The position numbers and the translations under genes were made by a program. 13,234 nucleotides of DNA from Bacillota bacterium (GTDB lineage: Bacteria > Bacillota > Clostridia > Oscillospirales > Acutalibacteraceae): the NCBI GenBank assembly GCA_029007015.1, contig JAQXHB010000035.1, forward strand, positions 1-13,234, in the 5' to 3' direction. The notes under the pieces were generated by a model. That model was given only the letters and a program-made list of their open reading frames with translations. It did no database searches and was not told the origin of the DNA. Of the stretch, positions 5,799-13,234 are shown piece by piece; position 1 is the first letter of the stretch, and every line of letters begins with the position of its first letter.

Positions 5799-8700
5799 TC
5801 ACAGTATCCTTTGCAGGGCGTCCAGCGGCTGCTCACCGCGCCCCAGCCTGAGGGCGTAATGCGGCCGCTCGTCGCCGGGCACGACCGACAGCGCTCCGCC
5901 GGCCTTCTCGGCCAGCCGCGAAGCCAGTTCCATGTCGAGCGAGCGCGGGTACAGGCGCAGTGTGTCGCCGCTTTGCTCAATATCGGTGATGCCGTCGGCG
6001 GCCGCTTTGTTGCGCACCAGCGCCACCTGAATAAGCCCGCTCACCGGTGCCGGCGGCTCACCGAAGCGGTCGATAAGTTCGTCGGTCACATCGAGCGCGT
6101 CGTCGTCACTGCGTATATCGGCAATGCGGCGGTAAATTCCCAGCCGCGACTGCAAATCGGAAATGTAACTTTCCGGTATGTGCGCCGGAATTTGAATGTC
6201 CACCGTGCACTCGGCGGCCGCGGCAGATGCCTCGCCCTTTTCCTCGCTGATGGCGTCGCCGAGCAGACGGATATACATATCGTACCCGACCGAGTCCATG
6301 TGTCCGTGCTGTTCGCCGCCCAGCACATTGCCGGCGCCGCGCAGTTCAAGGTCGCGCATGGCTATCTTGAAGCCCGAGCCGAACTCGGTGAAATCACGAA
6401 TGGCCGACAGCCGCGAGCGGGCAATTTCGGTCATCTCCTTGCCCGGTCGGTATGTCAGGTAAGCATAGGCGCGGCGCGACGAGCGACCGACTCGGCCGCG
6501 AAGTTGGTGAAGTTGCGCCAGCCCGAAGCGGTAGGCGTCCTCGATTATGAGGGTGTTGGCGTTGGGCACATCGACACCCGTCTCGATGATGGTGGTGCAC
6601 ACAAGCACATCTATCTCGCCGTCGATGAGCCGCCTCCAGACGGCGCTCAGTTGCTCCTCGCTCATTTTGCCGTGAGCCACGCCCACCGTACAGCCGTCAA
6701 GTTCTGCCGCCAGACGGTTGGCCACCGAATAGATACTCTCGACGCGGTTGTGCAGGTAGTAAACCTGTCCGCCTCGGCGCAACTCGCGCCTGATGGCCTC
6801 CAGTATCACGCCGCGGTCATACTGGAGCACATATGTCTGCACCGGCAGTCGGTCGCCGGGTGCCTCGTCTATCGATGACATATCGCGCAGACCGGACATG
6901 GCCATGTTCAGAGTGCGCGGTATCGGCGTAGCCGACAGCGTCAGCACATCAACCGTCGGCTTAATCTCCTTGAGCCGCTCCTTTTGCGCAACGCCGAATC
7001 GCTGTTCCTCGTCGATTATCAGCAGACCGAGGTCGCGAAATTTGATGTCATTGGATATCAGGCGGTGGGTGCCGATGATGAGATCGATTTCACCGCGCCT
7101 GATGTGCCGCAGTATGTCCTCCTGCTGTTTTGGGGTGCGGTAGCGCGAAAGCACCTCAACATTTACGGCCATGCCCTCCATGCGGCGCAGGGCGGTTTGG
7201 TAGTGCTGCCACGCCAATATGGTGGTCGGCACCAATATGGCGCACTGCTTGCCGTCAGCAATGCACTTGAAAGCGGCGCGCAGTGCCACCTCGGTTTTGC
7301 CGAAACCGACATCGCCGCACAGCAGTCGGTCCATCGGTACCGGACGCTCCATGTCGGCCTTAATCTCGTCAATACAGCGCAACTGGTCGTCGGTTTCGTC
7401 ATACTCAAACCGACGCTCAAAATCGGCCGTCAGGTCGCTGTCGGGCGAAAAGGCATAGCCGGCAGTGTTCATGCGCTGGGAATAGAGCAGGGTGAGTTCC
7501 TTGGCAATGTCCTTGACCGCCGAGCGCACACGCGAGCGCGTTTTCTGCCACTCGGTGCCGCCCAGACGGTTTACCTTGACATGTCCCGTTTCGGTGTTGC
7601 CGATATACTTGGACACAAGGTCGAGTTGGGTTACCGGCACATACAGCACATCGGTTTTGGCGTACTTGATTTTAATGTAATCTTTAGCCACGCCGTCGAC
7701 CGTCAGTCGCTCGATTCCGTCAAAAATGCCGATGCCGTGCGAAACATGCACAACATAGTCACCGCGGTGCAATTCATCGAGCGAATTTATCATCTCGTTT
7801 TTGCTTTTTTTGCGGCGCGGCTTAGAGCGCTGGGCCGATTGCTGGCCGCGCACTATCAGTGCAAACTTGGACATCGGGCACTCAAATCCCGCGCTCAGCG
7901 AGCCGCCCGTGACACATACACAGCCGGCCCTGACACCGTCCGGGCGCTCGGAATAGTATGCGGCCAGTCCGCTGTCGCACAGTTCATCGGCCAGATTGCG
8001 CGCGGCACGCTCGGTGCCGGCCATGACCGCCGTCGAATAGCCCATACCGATGAGCGGCCGTATATCGTCGACCAGTTGAGCCACCGAGCCGTTCCACTGG
8101 GTGGTCTGCCGCAGTGAGAGCGAATGTATGCTCTTTAGCGGGACGGGAAATGAGCCGTGGCCGAAGGTATCGAGAAAGACAGAATCGGCACGGCCGACGG
8201 CAGTCCAAAATTCGTCCTTGCCGACCGTGTAGCGCTCAAGATGGGCGCACAGCGAGCCGTCCTCAAAGGCAAATGCGATTTCCTCGCGCAGATTACCGAG
8301 CACCGCGTCCAGCCGCTCTCCGAGGGCCTCCGTTTCGCTGATGAATATGAGCCGCCCGCCGGCATAGTCGAGTACCGTTTCGGCATGCTCATATGCTAGC
8401 GGCAGATATTTGCCGACCGATGAGGGCATGACGCCGCCTGAGAGCCGCTCAAGGGTTTTGTTAATGCCGTCGGCGGCCGCGCTCTCCTCCGGCATGATGG
8501 CGCGCAAGCGCTCGGCCAACACCTCGGCCGAGTCAAAAAGCACTTCGCACGCAGGGCCTATTTGCAGACGGTCGATCGGGTCGGTACGCCGCTGGGTTAT
8601 CGGGTCAAAGACTGCCAAAGAGTCGATGTCGTCACCCCAAAATTCGGTGCGCACCGGCACATCGCTGTTGGTGGGGAATATGTCCAGTATGCCGCCGCGC

Positions 8701-9221
8701 AGTGCGAATTGGCCGGCGCCGTCGACGGTGGCGGCGCGGGTGTATCCGGCCGCAGTCAGACGCGCACACAGCGACGGTATGTCGTAACTGCCGTCGGCTT
8801 CAAGGGTTATTGTATGCTCGGCAAGGGCACGGCGCGGCAGGGTCAGTTGCACTGCGGCCGCCACTGAGCAAAGGCAGACATCGCACTGACCGTCGGCCAT
8901 GGCGGACAGCGCGGCAATGCGACGGTGCTCGTACTCATGGCTTGCACCGGACAGTTCGTGAAACTCAAAATCCTTTTGCGGATATAGGACGGCCCTCAGC
9001 CCCATGGCCGTCAAATCCTCACACAGCCGCGTGGCCTCGCCCTCGTCGGCGGTGATGACCAGCGCGCCGCGGCCGCTGTCCTCGATGAGCGTGCCAACCG
9101 TCAGCGCCTTGTGAATATGGCTCAGTCCGCTGACCGAGCAGGGCGTTTCGCCGCCAAACACTGCCGAGCGCAGTGATAAATAGTCGCCCTGCTGTCTGAG
9201 GGCGTTGCCAAATATGCCCAT
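5799..9221 (-). CDS. mfd: Transcription-repair coupling factor Mfd
   Basis: This 1140-aa full-length Mfd releases RNA polymerase stalled at DNA lesions and recruits UvrA for strand-specific excision repair. The N-terminal UvrB-like region (about 1-350) includes GGILDIFP (176-183). The RNA-polymerase-interacting domain (about 484-580) has GDYVVHVSHGIGIF at 487-500. The RecG-like translocase follows: Walker A GDVGFGKTE (636-644), DEEQ box (737-740), TLSATPIPRT (761-770), ETGVDVPNA (880-888) and motif VI QLRGRVGRS (906-914). The TRG-like segment has FTEFGSGFKIAMRDLELRGAG (944-964). The C-terminal TRCF domain contains DRFGEPP (1051-1057). All motor motifs are intact. AGAGG lies about 8 nt before the ATG. 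It starts 14 nt after the pth stop, forming the pth-mfd operon known in Firmicutes, here without spoVT following. Confidence 0.97.
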   Translation of the reverse strand: MGIFGNALRQQGDYLSLRSAVFGGETPCSVSGLSHIHKALTVGTLIEDSGRGALVITADEGEATRLCEDLTAMGLRAVLYPQKDFEFHELSGASHEYEHRRIAALSAMADGQCDVCLCSVAAAVQLTLPRRALAEHTITLEADGSYDIPSLCARLTAAGYTRAATVDGAGQFALRGGILDIFPTNSDVPVRTEFWGDDIDSLAVFDPITQRRTDPIDRLQIGPACEVLFDSAEVLAERLRAIMPEESAAADGINKTLERLSGGVMPSSVGKYLPLAYEHAETVLDYAGGRLIFISETEALGERLDAVLGNLREEIAFAFEDGSLCAHLERYTVGKDEFWTAVGRADSVFLDTFGHGSFPVPLKSIHSLSLRQTTQWNGSVAQLVDDIRPLIGMGYSTAVMAGTERAARNLADELCDSGLAAYYSERPDGVRAGCVCVTGGSLSAGFECPMSKFALIVRGQQSAQRSKPRRKKSKNEMINSLDELHRGDYVVHVSHGIGIFDGIERLTVDGVAKDYIKIKYAKTDVLYVPVTQLDLVSKYIGNTETGHVKVNRLGGTEWQKTRSRVRSAVKDIAKELTLLYSQRMNTAGYAFSPDSDLTADFERRFEYDETDDQLRCIDEIKADMERPVPMDRLLCGDVGFGKTEVALRAAFKCIADGKQCAILVPTTILAWQHYQTALRRMEGMAVNVEVLSRYRTPKQQEDILRHIRRGEIDLIIGTHRLISNDIKFRDLGLLIIDEEQRFGVAQKERLKEIKPTVDVLTLSATPIPRTLNMAMSGLRDMSSIDEAPGDRLPVQTYVLQYDRGVILEAIRRELRRGGQVYYLHNRVESIYSVANRLAAELDGCTVGVAHGKMSEEQLSAVWRRLIDGEIDVLVCTTIIETGVDVPNANTLIIEDAYRFGLAQLHQLRGRVGRSSRRAYAYLTYRPGKEMTEIARSRLSAIRDFTEFGSGFKIAMRDLELRGAGNVLGGEQHGHMDSVGYDMYIRLLGDAISEEKGEASAAAAECTVDIQIPAHIPESYISDLQSRLGIYRRIADIRSDDDALDVTDELIDRFGEPPAPVSGLIQVALVRNKAAADGITDIEQSGDTLRLYPRSLDMELASRLAEKAGGALSVVPGDERPHYALRLGRGEQPLDALQRIL

Positions 9222-9235
9222 GGTATTACCTCTAA

Positions 9236-9820
9236 TCAGTTAAATCGGTTCATGGCCTCGGACACTTTGCCTGCGACCATCAGTTGCACCGCGCCGCACG
9301 CATCCTCAAGCGCGCCGTCCAGCGCCGGTGTTTCGTCGGCGGTGAAGCGCGACAGCACCCAGTCGGCCAAATCATAGTCGGGCGTCGGCTTGTTGCCCAC
9401 GCCCACCTTAACTCTGGCAAAGGCCTCGCCGCCGCACAGGGCAATGATATCTTTCAGCCCGTTGTGGCCGCCTGCCGACCCCTTTGAGCGTATGCGGATT
9501 TTGCCAACCGGCAGTGAAATGTCGTCGGCAATGACGATAATGCGCTCAAGCGGCACCTTGTAAAAGGAGGCGATGTCGCGCACCGCACGGCCGGAGTTGT
9601 TCATGTAGGTTTGCGGCTTGACCAACAGGCAGGACTTGCCCGAAACGGTGCACTTGCCGAATATGGCGTCAAACTTCATTTTCTCAAACCGACAGCCGAC
9701 CTTGTCGCCCAGCCTGTCCACAGCCATGAAGCCGACATTGTGCCGAGTGCGGCTGTACTTTGACTCAGGATTGCCCAGCCCTACAATGATATATTCTATG
9801 CTTGATTTACCGAAAAACAT
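9236..9820 (-). CDS. pth: Peptidyl-tRNA hydrolase
   Basis: This 194-aa protein has the family's usual length. It cleaves peptidyl-tRNA released from stalled ribosomes, recycling tRNA in the cytoplasm. The conserved residues are present: IVGLGNP with Asn17, TRHNVGF with catalytic His27, YMNNSG with Asn74, the IADD segment with Asp99 (equivalent to E. coli Asp93), and GSAGGHNGLKD (114-124) with Asn120. The start at 9820 is preferred over an in-frame ATG 17 codons upstream because GGAGG lies 7 nt before it and family N-termini begin just before the first strand. It is first in the pth-mfd pair, linking tRNA rescue and repair of stalled transcription. Its leader carries alternative hairpins around the ribosome binding site. 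Confidence 0.97.
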   Translation of the reverse strand: MFFGKSSIEYIIVGLGNPESKYSRTRHNVGFMAVDRLGDKVGCRFEKMKFDAIFGKCTVSGKSCLLVKPQTYMNNSGRAVRDIASFYKVPLERIIVIADDISLPVGKIRIRSKGSAGGHNGLKDIIALCGGEAFARVKVGVGNKPTPDYDLADWVLSRFTADETPALDGALEDACGAVQLMVAGKVSEAMNRFN

Positions 9821-9821
9821 A

Positions 9822-9864
9822 CCCGTTCCTCCAACACACAACGGGGCGCAGGGCAGTTTGCCCC
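9822..9864 (-). promoter_or_regulatory. Possible RBS-masking leader structure of pth
   Basis: In the pth leader CCCGTT (9840-9845 on the complement) can pair with AACGGG (9822-9827), placing the GGAGG ribosome binding site in the loop. A competing stem GGGGC/GCCCC uses 9843-9847 and 9860-9864. The two stems share 9843-9845, so only one can form at a time. Whether this regulates translation is untested, and short GC-rich pairings can arise by chance. Confidence 0.3.
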
Positions 9865-9927
9865 ACACCATCGCATAATTTCTATATTTGATTCGGGCGG
9901 TCGAAATGGCGACCTCCCCTTTATATC

Positions 9928-9956
9928 ATTATGCCAATATATGCGCCCGTTTGCAA
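9928..9956 (-). promoter_or_regulatory. Promoter of the pth-mfd operon
   Basis: On the minus strand TTGCAA (9951-9956) and CATAAT (9928-9933) are 17 bp apart. Predicted start is near 9921, leaving a leader of about 100 nt to the pth ATG. The leader also has a GGTCG/CGACC hairpin at 9899-9914. The promoter is divergent to that of ppdK, in the same 334-nt intergenic region. Confidence 0.55.
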
Positions 9957-10060
9957 GCAAAAGTTAAAAAAATTGCTCAAGCGGGGCGCTTTATGGATAA
10001 AATATACTAAAACGGTGGATTTATTTGTTTAAAATTTTTCATTTAACTTAATAATAATGG

Positions 10061-10089
10061 TGGAAATGTTCGTAAAAGTTTGTTATAAT
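10061..10089 (+). promoter_or_regulatory. Promoter of ppdK
   Basis: TGGAAA (10061-10066, four matches to TTGACA) and a perfect extended -10 TGTTATAAT (10081-10089) are separated by 17 bp. About 60 bp of A/T-rich sequence upstream (10000-10060) could act as an UP element. Predicted start is near 10096. Confidence 0.65.
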
Positions 10090-10095
10090 GTATCT

Positions 10096-10115
10096 GAGAC
10101 AGTGTGAACAGTCTC
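10096..10115 (+). promoter_or_regulatory. 5'-end hairpin in the ppdK leader
   Basis: GAGAC (10096-10100) pairs with GTCTC (10111-10115). Across an A-A mismatch, GT pairs with AC, closing a GTGA (GNRA-type) tetraloop. It would sit at or very near the mRNA 5' end, where such hairpins can protect against decay. The ribosome binding site AGGAGGT (10138-10144) is outside it. Confidence 0.4.
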
Positions 10116-10154
10116 CGCAAATTTGCTAATATTATTTAGGAGGTAAAAATAAAA

Positions 10155-12788
10155 ATGAGCCACAAGTATGTTTATTTGTTCTCTGAGGGTAACGCTAACA
10201 TGCGCGAACTGCTCGGAGGCAAGGGCGCCAATTTGGCAGAAATGACCGGTTTGGGTCTGCCCGTTCCGCAGGGTTTCACCATCTCGACCGAGGCTTGCAC
10301 TCAGTACTATGAGGACGGCCGCAAGATAAATGATGAAATCCAGGCACAGATTATGGAGTACATCATCAAAATGGAGGAAATCACCGGCAAGAAGTTCGGT
10401 GACAAGGAAAATCCTCTGCTCGTATCGGTTCGTTCAGGTGCCCGCGCTTCCATGCCCGGCATGATGGACACCATTCTCAACCTCGGCCTTAACGAGGAGG
10501 TTGTTGAAGCCATCTCGGCTAAGTCCGGCAATCCCCGCTGGGCTTGGGACTGCTACCGCCGTTTCATCCAGATGTATTCGGATGTTGTTATGGAGGTTGG
10601 TAAGAAATACTTTGAGGAACTCATCGACGAGATGAAGGCCGCCAAGGGAGTTACTCAGGACGTCGACCTGACCGCCGAGGACCTCAAGACTTTGGCCGGC
10701 CAGTTCAAGGCTGAGTACAAGGCTAAAATCGGTTCAGACTTCCCCTCTGACCCCAAGGAGCAGCTCATGGGCGCCGTCGAGGCCGTTTTCCGTTCTTGGG
10801 ACAACCCGCGTGCAAATGTTTACCGTCGTGACAACGACATTCCTTATTCTTGGGGTACTGCTGTTAACGTCCAGATGATGGCCTTCGGCAACATGGGCGA
10901 CAACTGCGGCACCGGCGTTGCTTTCACCCGCGACCCCGCCACCGGCGAGAAGGGCCTCATGGGCGAGTTCTTGACCAACGCACAGGGCGAGGATGTTGTT
11001 GCAGGTGTTCGCACCCCCATGCCTATCGCAGAGATGGCCGACAAATTCCCGGCCGCTTTTGCTGAGTTCAACAAGGTTTGCGCCATTCTTGAGGACCACT
11101 ACCGTGACATGCAGGATATGGAGTTCACCGTCGAGGACGGCAAACTTTATATGCTGCAGACCCGTAACGGTAAGCGCACCGCCAAGGCCGCTCTGAAAAT
11201 CGCTTGCGACCTCGTTGACGAGGGCATGATTGATGAGAAGCAGGCCGTCGCTATGATCGACCCCCGCAACCTCGATACTCTGCTGCACCCGCAGTTTGAC
11301 CAAAAGGCTCTGAAGGCCGCTACACCGGCCGGCAAGGGTCTGGGCGCTTCGCCCGGTGCCGCTTGCGGTAAGGTTGTATTTACAGCCGAGGACGCCGAGG
11401 CGTGGAATGCCCGCGGCGAGAAGGTTGTTCTTGTCCGTCTTGAGACCTCTCCCGAGGACATTACCGGCATGAAGGCTTCGCAAGGCATACTGACCGTTCG
11501 CGGCGGTATGACTTCTCACGCCGCCGTTGTTGCCCGCGGCATGGGCACCTGCTGTGTTTCCGGCTGCGGAGACATCGTAATGGACGAGGAGAACAAGAAG
11601 TTCACCTTGGCCGGCAAGACCTATCACGAAGGTGATTACATCTCGATTGACGGCTCTACCGGTAATATCTATGACGGCATAATCCCCACCGTTGATGCTG
11701 AAATCGCCGGCGAGTTCGGCCGCATCATGGACTGGGCTGACAAATACAGAACCCTCAAGGTTCGCACCAACGCCGACACTCCCGCCGACGCTAAGAAGGC
11801 CCGCGAGTTGGGCGCCGAGGGTATCGGCCTTTGCCGTACCGAGCACATGTTCTTCGAGGCTGAGCGTATCGCCGCTTTCCGCGAGATGATTTGTGCCGAC
11901 ACCGTCAAGGAGCGCGAAACTGCTCTTGACAAGATTCTGCCCTATCAGCAGGGCGACTTCGAGAAGTTGTATGAGGCTCTCGAGGGCAACCCCGTTTGCA
12001 TCCGCTTCCTCGACCCGCCGCTCCATGAGTTCGTTCCCACCGAGGAGGATGACATCGCCGCTTTGGCTAAGGCACAGGGCAAGACGGTTGAGCAGATTAA
12101 GAATATCATCACCGGCCTGCACGAGTTCAACCCGATGATGGGTCACCGTGGCTGCCGTCTGGCTGTTACCTATCCGGAAATCGCCAAGATGCAGACCAAG
12201 GCTGTCATCCGTGCCGCCATCAATGTTAAGAAGGCTCACCCCGACTGGAATATCGTTCCCGAGATTATGATTCCTCTGACCGGTGAGGTTAAGGAACTTA
12301 AGTATGTTAAGGACATCGTCGTCGCTACTGCCGACGCCGAAATCGCCGCCGCAGGCGCTGACCTCAAGTATGAGGTTGGTACCATGATGGAGATTCCGCG
12401 CGCCTGCCTGACCGCTGACGAGATTGCCAAAGAGGCTGAATTCTTCTGCTTCGGTACCAATGACCTGACCCAGATGACCTTCGGCTTCAGCCGTGACGAC
12501 GCCGGCAAGTTCCTCGGCGCCTACTACGATGCCAAGATTTACGAGAACGATCCGTTTGCCAAACTCGACCAGACCGGCGTTGGCAAACTGATGGATATGG
12601 CCGTCACCATGGGCAAGGCTACCCGCCCGACCATTCACTGCGGTCTCTGCGGTGAGCACGGCGGCGACCCCGTATCGGTTGAGTTCTGCCACAAGATTGG
12701 CCTCGACTATGTATCATGCTCACCCTTCCGCGTGCCGATTGCTCGCCTCGCCGCAGCACAGGCCGCAATTAAAGACTCGCGGAATTAA
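10155..12788 (+). CDS. ppdK: Pyruvate, phosphate dikinase
   Basis: This 877-aa full-length enzyme interconverts pyruvate + ATP + Pi and PEP + AMP + PPi. In anaerobic Clostridia it commonly serves PPi-linked glycolysis or gluconeogenesis. The ATP-grasp nucleotide-binding domain (about 1-340) has ELLGGKGANLAEMT (18-31), SVRSGARASMPGMMDT (91-106) and MLQTRNGKRT (333-342). The phosphohistidine swivel domain has GGMTSHAAVVARG (450-462); His455 matches the catalytic His of the Clostridium symbiosum enzyme. The PEP/pyruvate barrel (about 520-877) has GLCRTEHMF (558-566), GHRGCRLA (663-670), GTMMEIPRA (742-750), FGTNDLTQMTFG (766-777) and the catalytic-Cys loop LCGEHGG (831-837). The AGGAGGT site 10 nt upstream decides the start. 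The gene is monocistronic, with its own promoter and terminator. Its strong preference for AAG and GAG codons suggests high expression. Confidence 0.98.
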   Translation: MSHKYVYLFSEGNANMRELLGGKGANLAEMTGLGLPVPQGFTISTEACTQYYEDGRKINDEIQAQIMEYIIKMEEITGKKFGDKENPLLVSVRSGARASMPGMMDTILNLGLNEEVVEAISAKSGNPRWAWDCYRRFIQMYSDVVMEVGKKYFEELIDEMKAAKGVTQDVDLTAEDLKTLAGQFKAEYKAKIGSDFPSDPKEQLMGAVEAVFRSWDNPRANVYRRDNDIPYSWGTAVNVQMMAFGNMGDNCGTGVAFTRDPATGEKGLMGEFLTNAQGEDVVAGVRTPMPIAEMADKFPAAFAEFNKVCAILEDHYRDMQDMEFTVEDGKLYMLQTRNGKRTAKAALKIACDLVDEGMIDEKQAVAMIDPRNLDTLLHPQFDQKALKAATPAGKGLGASPGAACGKVVFTAEDAEAWNARGEKVVLVRLETSPEDITGMKASQGILTVRGGMTSHAAVVARGMGTCCVSGCGDIVMDEENKKFTLAGKTYHEGDYISIDGSTGNIYDGIIPTVDAEIAGEFGRIMDWADKYRTLKVRTNADTPADAKKARELGAEGIGLCRTEHMFFEAERIAAFREMICADTVKERETALDKILPYQQGDFEKLYEALEGNPVCIRFLDPPLHEFVPTEEDDIAALAKAQGKTVEQIKNIITGLHEFNPMMGHRGCRLAVTYPEIAKMQTKAVIRAAINVKKAHPDWNIVPEIMIPLTGEVKELKYVKDIVVATADAEIAAAGADLKYEVGTMMEIPRACLTADEIAKEAEFFCFGTNDLTQMTFGFSRDDAGKFLGAYYDAKIYENDPFAKLDQTGVGKLMDMAVTMGKATRPTIHCGLCGEHGGDPVSVEFCHKIGLDYVSCSPFRVPIARLAAAQAAIKDSRN

Positions 12789-12884
12789 GCAAAAAAGCCA
12801 GTAATATCAAGGGTTTTCAGCATCGAAAACTGATGAAAAAACGGCTTCAAAAATTAGGCTTTCTCGCCTGAAATAAGTCCTACA
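12789..12884 (+). other. Structured, gene-free 3' region after ppdK
   Basis: No ORF or family is recognised. Several short hairpins are possible: GTTTTC/GAAAAC around 12820-12837, CATC/GATG nearby, and AGGC/GCCT around 12857-12870. It is presumably the ppdK 3' untranslated region ahead of the terminator. No tRNA or clear attachment-site repeat was seen. Confidence 0.3.
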
Positions 12885-12929
12885 AACGGGTATCTGTTCA
12901 TTTCTTGATCAGATACCCGTTATTTTTTT
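12885..12929 (+). terminator. Rho-independent terminator of ppdK
   Basis: AACGGGTATCTG (12885-12896) and CAGATACCCGTT (12910-12921) form a perfect 12-bp stem with a 13-nt loop, followed by A and seven T's. It lies 97 nt after the ppdK stop and has the correct orientation. Confidence 0.9.
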
Positions 12930-12942
12930 ATCTTTTTTTATT

Positions 12943-12973
12943 GCACCTCATCGTTCTGATGTGGTGCTTTTTT
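12943..12973 (+). terminator. Second plus-strand terminator-like hairpin
   Basis: GCACCTCATC (12943-12952) pairs with GATGTGGTGC (12958-12967) with a single T-T mismatch and a 5-nt loop, followed by six T's (12968-12973). It sits only about 14 nt beyond the previous terminator's T-run. It may be a tandem terminator or an attenuator for the small ORF just downstream. Confidence 0.65.
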
Positions 12974-12991
12974 GTTTCACTGGAGGTGTCT

Positions 12992-13186
12992 ATGAAAAAA
13001 ATTTTTCAACTTTTTTTGATTTACCCGCACATTTTGGCCTTTCTCGCTGGCTACTCTTTGAGGGACAAAAAACCTCGATGCACTTTGACAACTAAATACA
13101 CATTCATCAGGTACGTTCCTGTGCGGGAGCGAGAGCTCCAGCCGAATGAAGGTGCGCCAAGACCCTCCTGCCCATCCGGGTTATAA
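12992..13186 (+). CDS. Doubtful small ORF (64 codons), possibly interrupted by an intron
   Basis: GGAGG lies 5 nt before the ATG, giving an apparently good initiation site. Residues 1-23 are basic then hydrophobic (MKKIFQLFLIYPHILAFLAG), resembling a leader or membrane peptide. From codon 44 on, the reading runs into the structured GTGCG element at 13121, so the C-terminal part is probably not real protein. No family is recognised. It could be a leader peptide, the 5' exon of an interrupted gene, or chance. Confidence 0.22.
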   Translation: MKKIFQLFLIYPHILAFLAGYSLRDKKPRCTLTTKYTFIRYVPVRERELQPNEGAPRPSCPSGL

Positions 13187-13234
13187 CGGAAAGCAAGGTG
13201 GCGAGCGTTTCCGAACCATTCTGAAATATCCGAC
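13121..13234 (+). mobile_element. Putative 5' end of a group II intron (cut by window edge)
   Basis: The segment opens with GTGCG, matching the GUGYG 5' consensus of bacterial group II introns. It is followed at once by a perfect GGAGC-GAGA-GCTCC hairpin with a GNRA tetraloop (13126-13139). Further on is a CGGAAA/TTTCCG stem spanning about 13188-13214. No sustained coding frame or codon pattern is seen. This looks like structured RNA, consistent with domain I of an intron whose reverse transcriptase gene would lie 0.5 kb or more to the right. The right part is missing, so domain V and the ORF cannot be checked. Another structured RNA remains possible. Confidence 0.42.

Noticed and set aside
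5686..5980. Longer N-terminus for the XRE-family regulator, starting near 5980
   Set aside because: It would overlap mfd by about 180 nt, read through the regulator's own promoter, and add sequence with no HTH-family similarity. GGAGG supports the ATG at 5686.
5742..8117. Long plus-strand frames (5742-6878 and 6984-8117)
   Set aside because: Both are antisense to mfd, which is complete and motif-rich. The translations show no domain and have no ribosome binding site.
9821..9871. 17-residue N-terminal extension of peptidyl-tRNA hydrolase
   Set aside because: There is no ribosome binding site before the upstream ATG. GGAGG precedes the ATG at 9820, and family members start just before the first beta strand.
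10734..12692. 652-codon open frame on the minus strand
   Set aside because: It lies wholly antisense to ppdK, whose full set of catalytic motifs is intact. The frame is open because of ppdK codon bias, and its translation is low-complexity with no recognisable motif or ribosome binding site.

Overview
The window reads as chromosomal DNA from a low- to mid-GC Clostridia-type Firmicute, probably a gut Oscillospirales or relative. Reasons: strong AGGAGG-type ribosome binding sites, sigma-A promoters with extended -10 boxes, a Firmicute-style pth-mfd pair, pyruvate phosphate dikinase, a membrane-anchored HTH regulator, and DegV-family and GT8 proteins. The taxon is inferred; no rRNA or other marker is present. 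All genes lie on the minus strand except pyruvate phosphate dikinase.

Layout. At 1-290 is the N-terminus of a GTG-started beta-CASP/metallo-beta-lactamase protein. From 4775 down to 454 runs a tightly packed five-gene operon: a DegV-family fatty-acid-binding protein, two GT8 glycosyltransferases, and two divergent PlsC-like acyltransferases. Its gaps are 21 nt, 1 nt, a 4-nt overlap and a 1-nt overlap. It has its own promoter at 4810-4838. At 5024-5686 is a membrane-bound XRE-family regulator, separated from the operon by a strong stem-loop. At 5799-9820 lie mfd (transcription-repair coupling factor) and pth (peptidyl-tRNA hydrolase), 14 nt apart and read from a promoter at 9928-9956. Divergent to these, at 10155-12788 on the plus strand, is ppdK with a good promoter, a 5' hairpin and a strong terminator.

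The last ~450 bases hold no convincing gene. They contain structured 3' sequence, two rho-independent terminators, a doubtful 64-codon ORF with a good Shine-Dalgarno, and from 13121 a highly structured segment beginning GTGCG that looks like the 5' end of a group II intron cut by the window edge.

The most interesting unit is the DegV-GT8-GT8-LPLAT-LPLAT operon. It puts an acyl-group carrier, two sugar transferases and two acyltransferases into one transcript. Both acyltransferases have unusual catalytic and acceptor motifs. Together they suggest a dedicated pathway for an acylated glycoconjugate, either a glycolipid or an acylated envelope saccharide. This is inference from gene content, not a demonstrated pathway. 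Other points are a stem-loop at 4879-4929 with two mutually exclusive foldings, and a possible RBS-sequestering leader ahead of pth.
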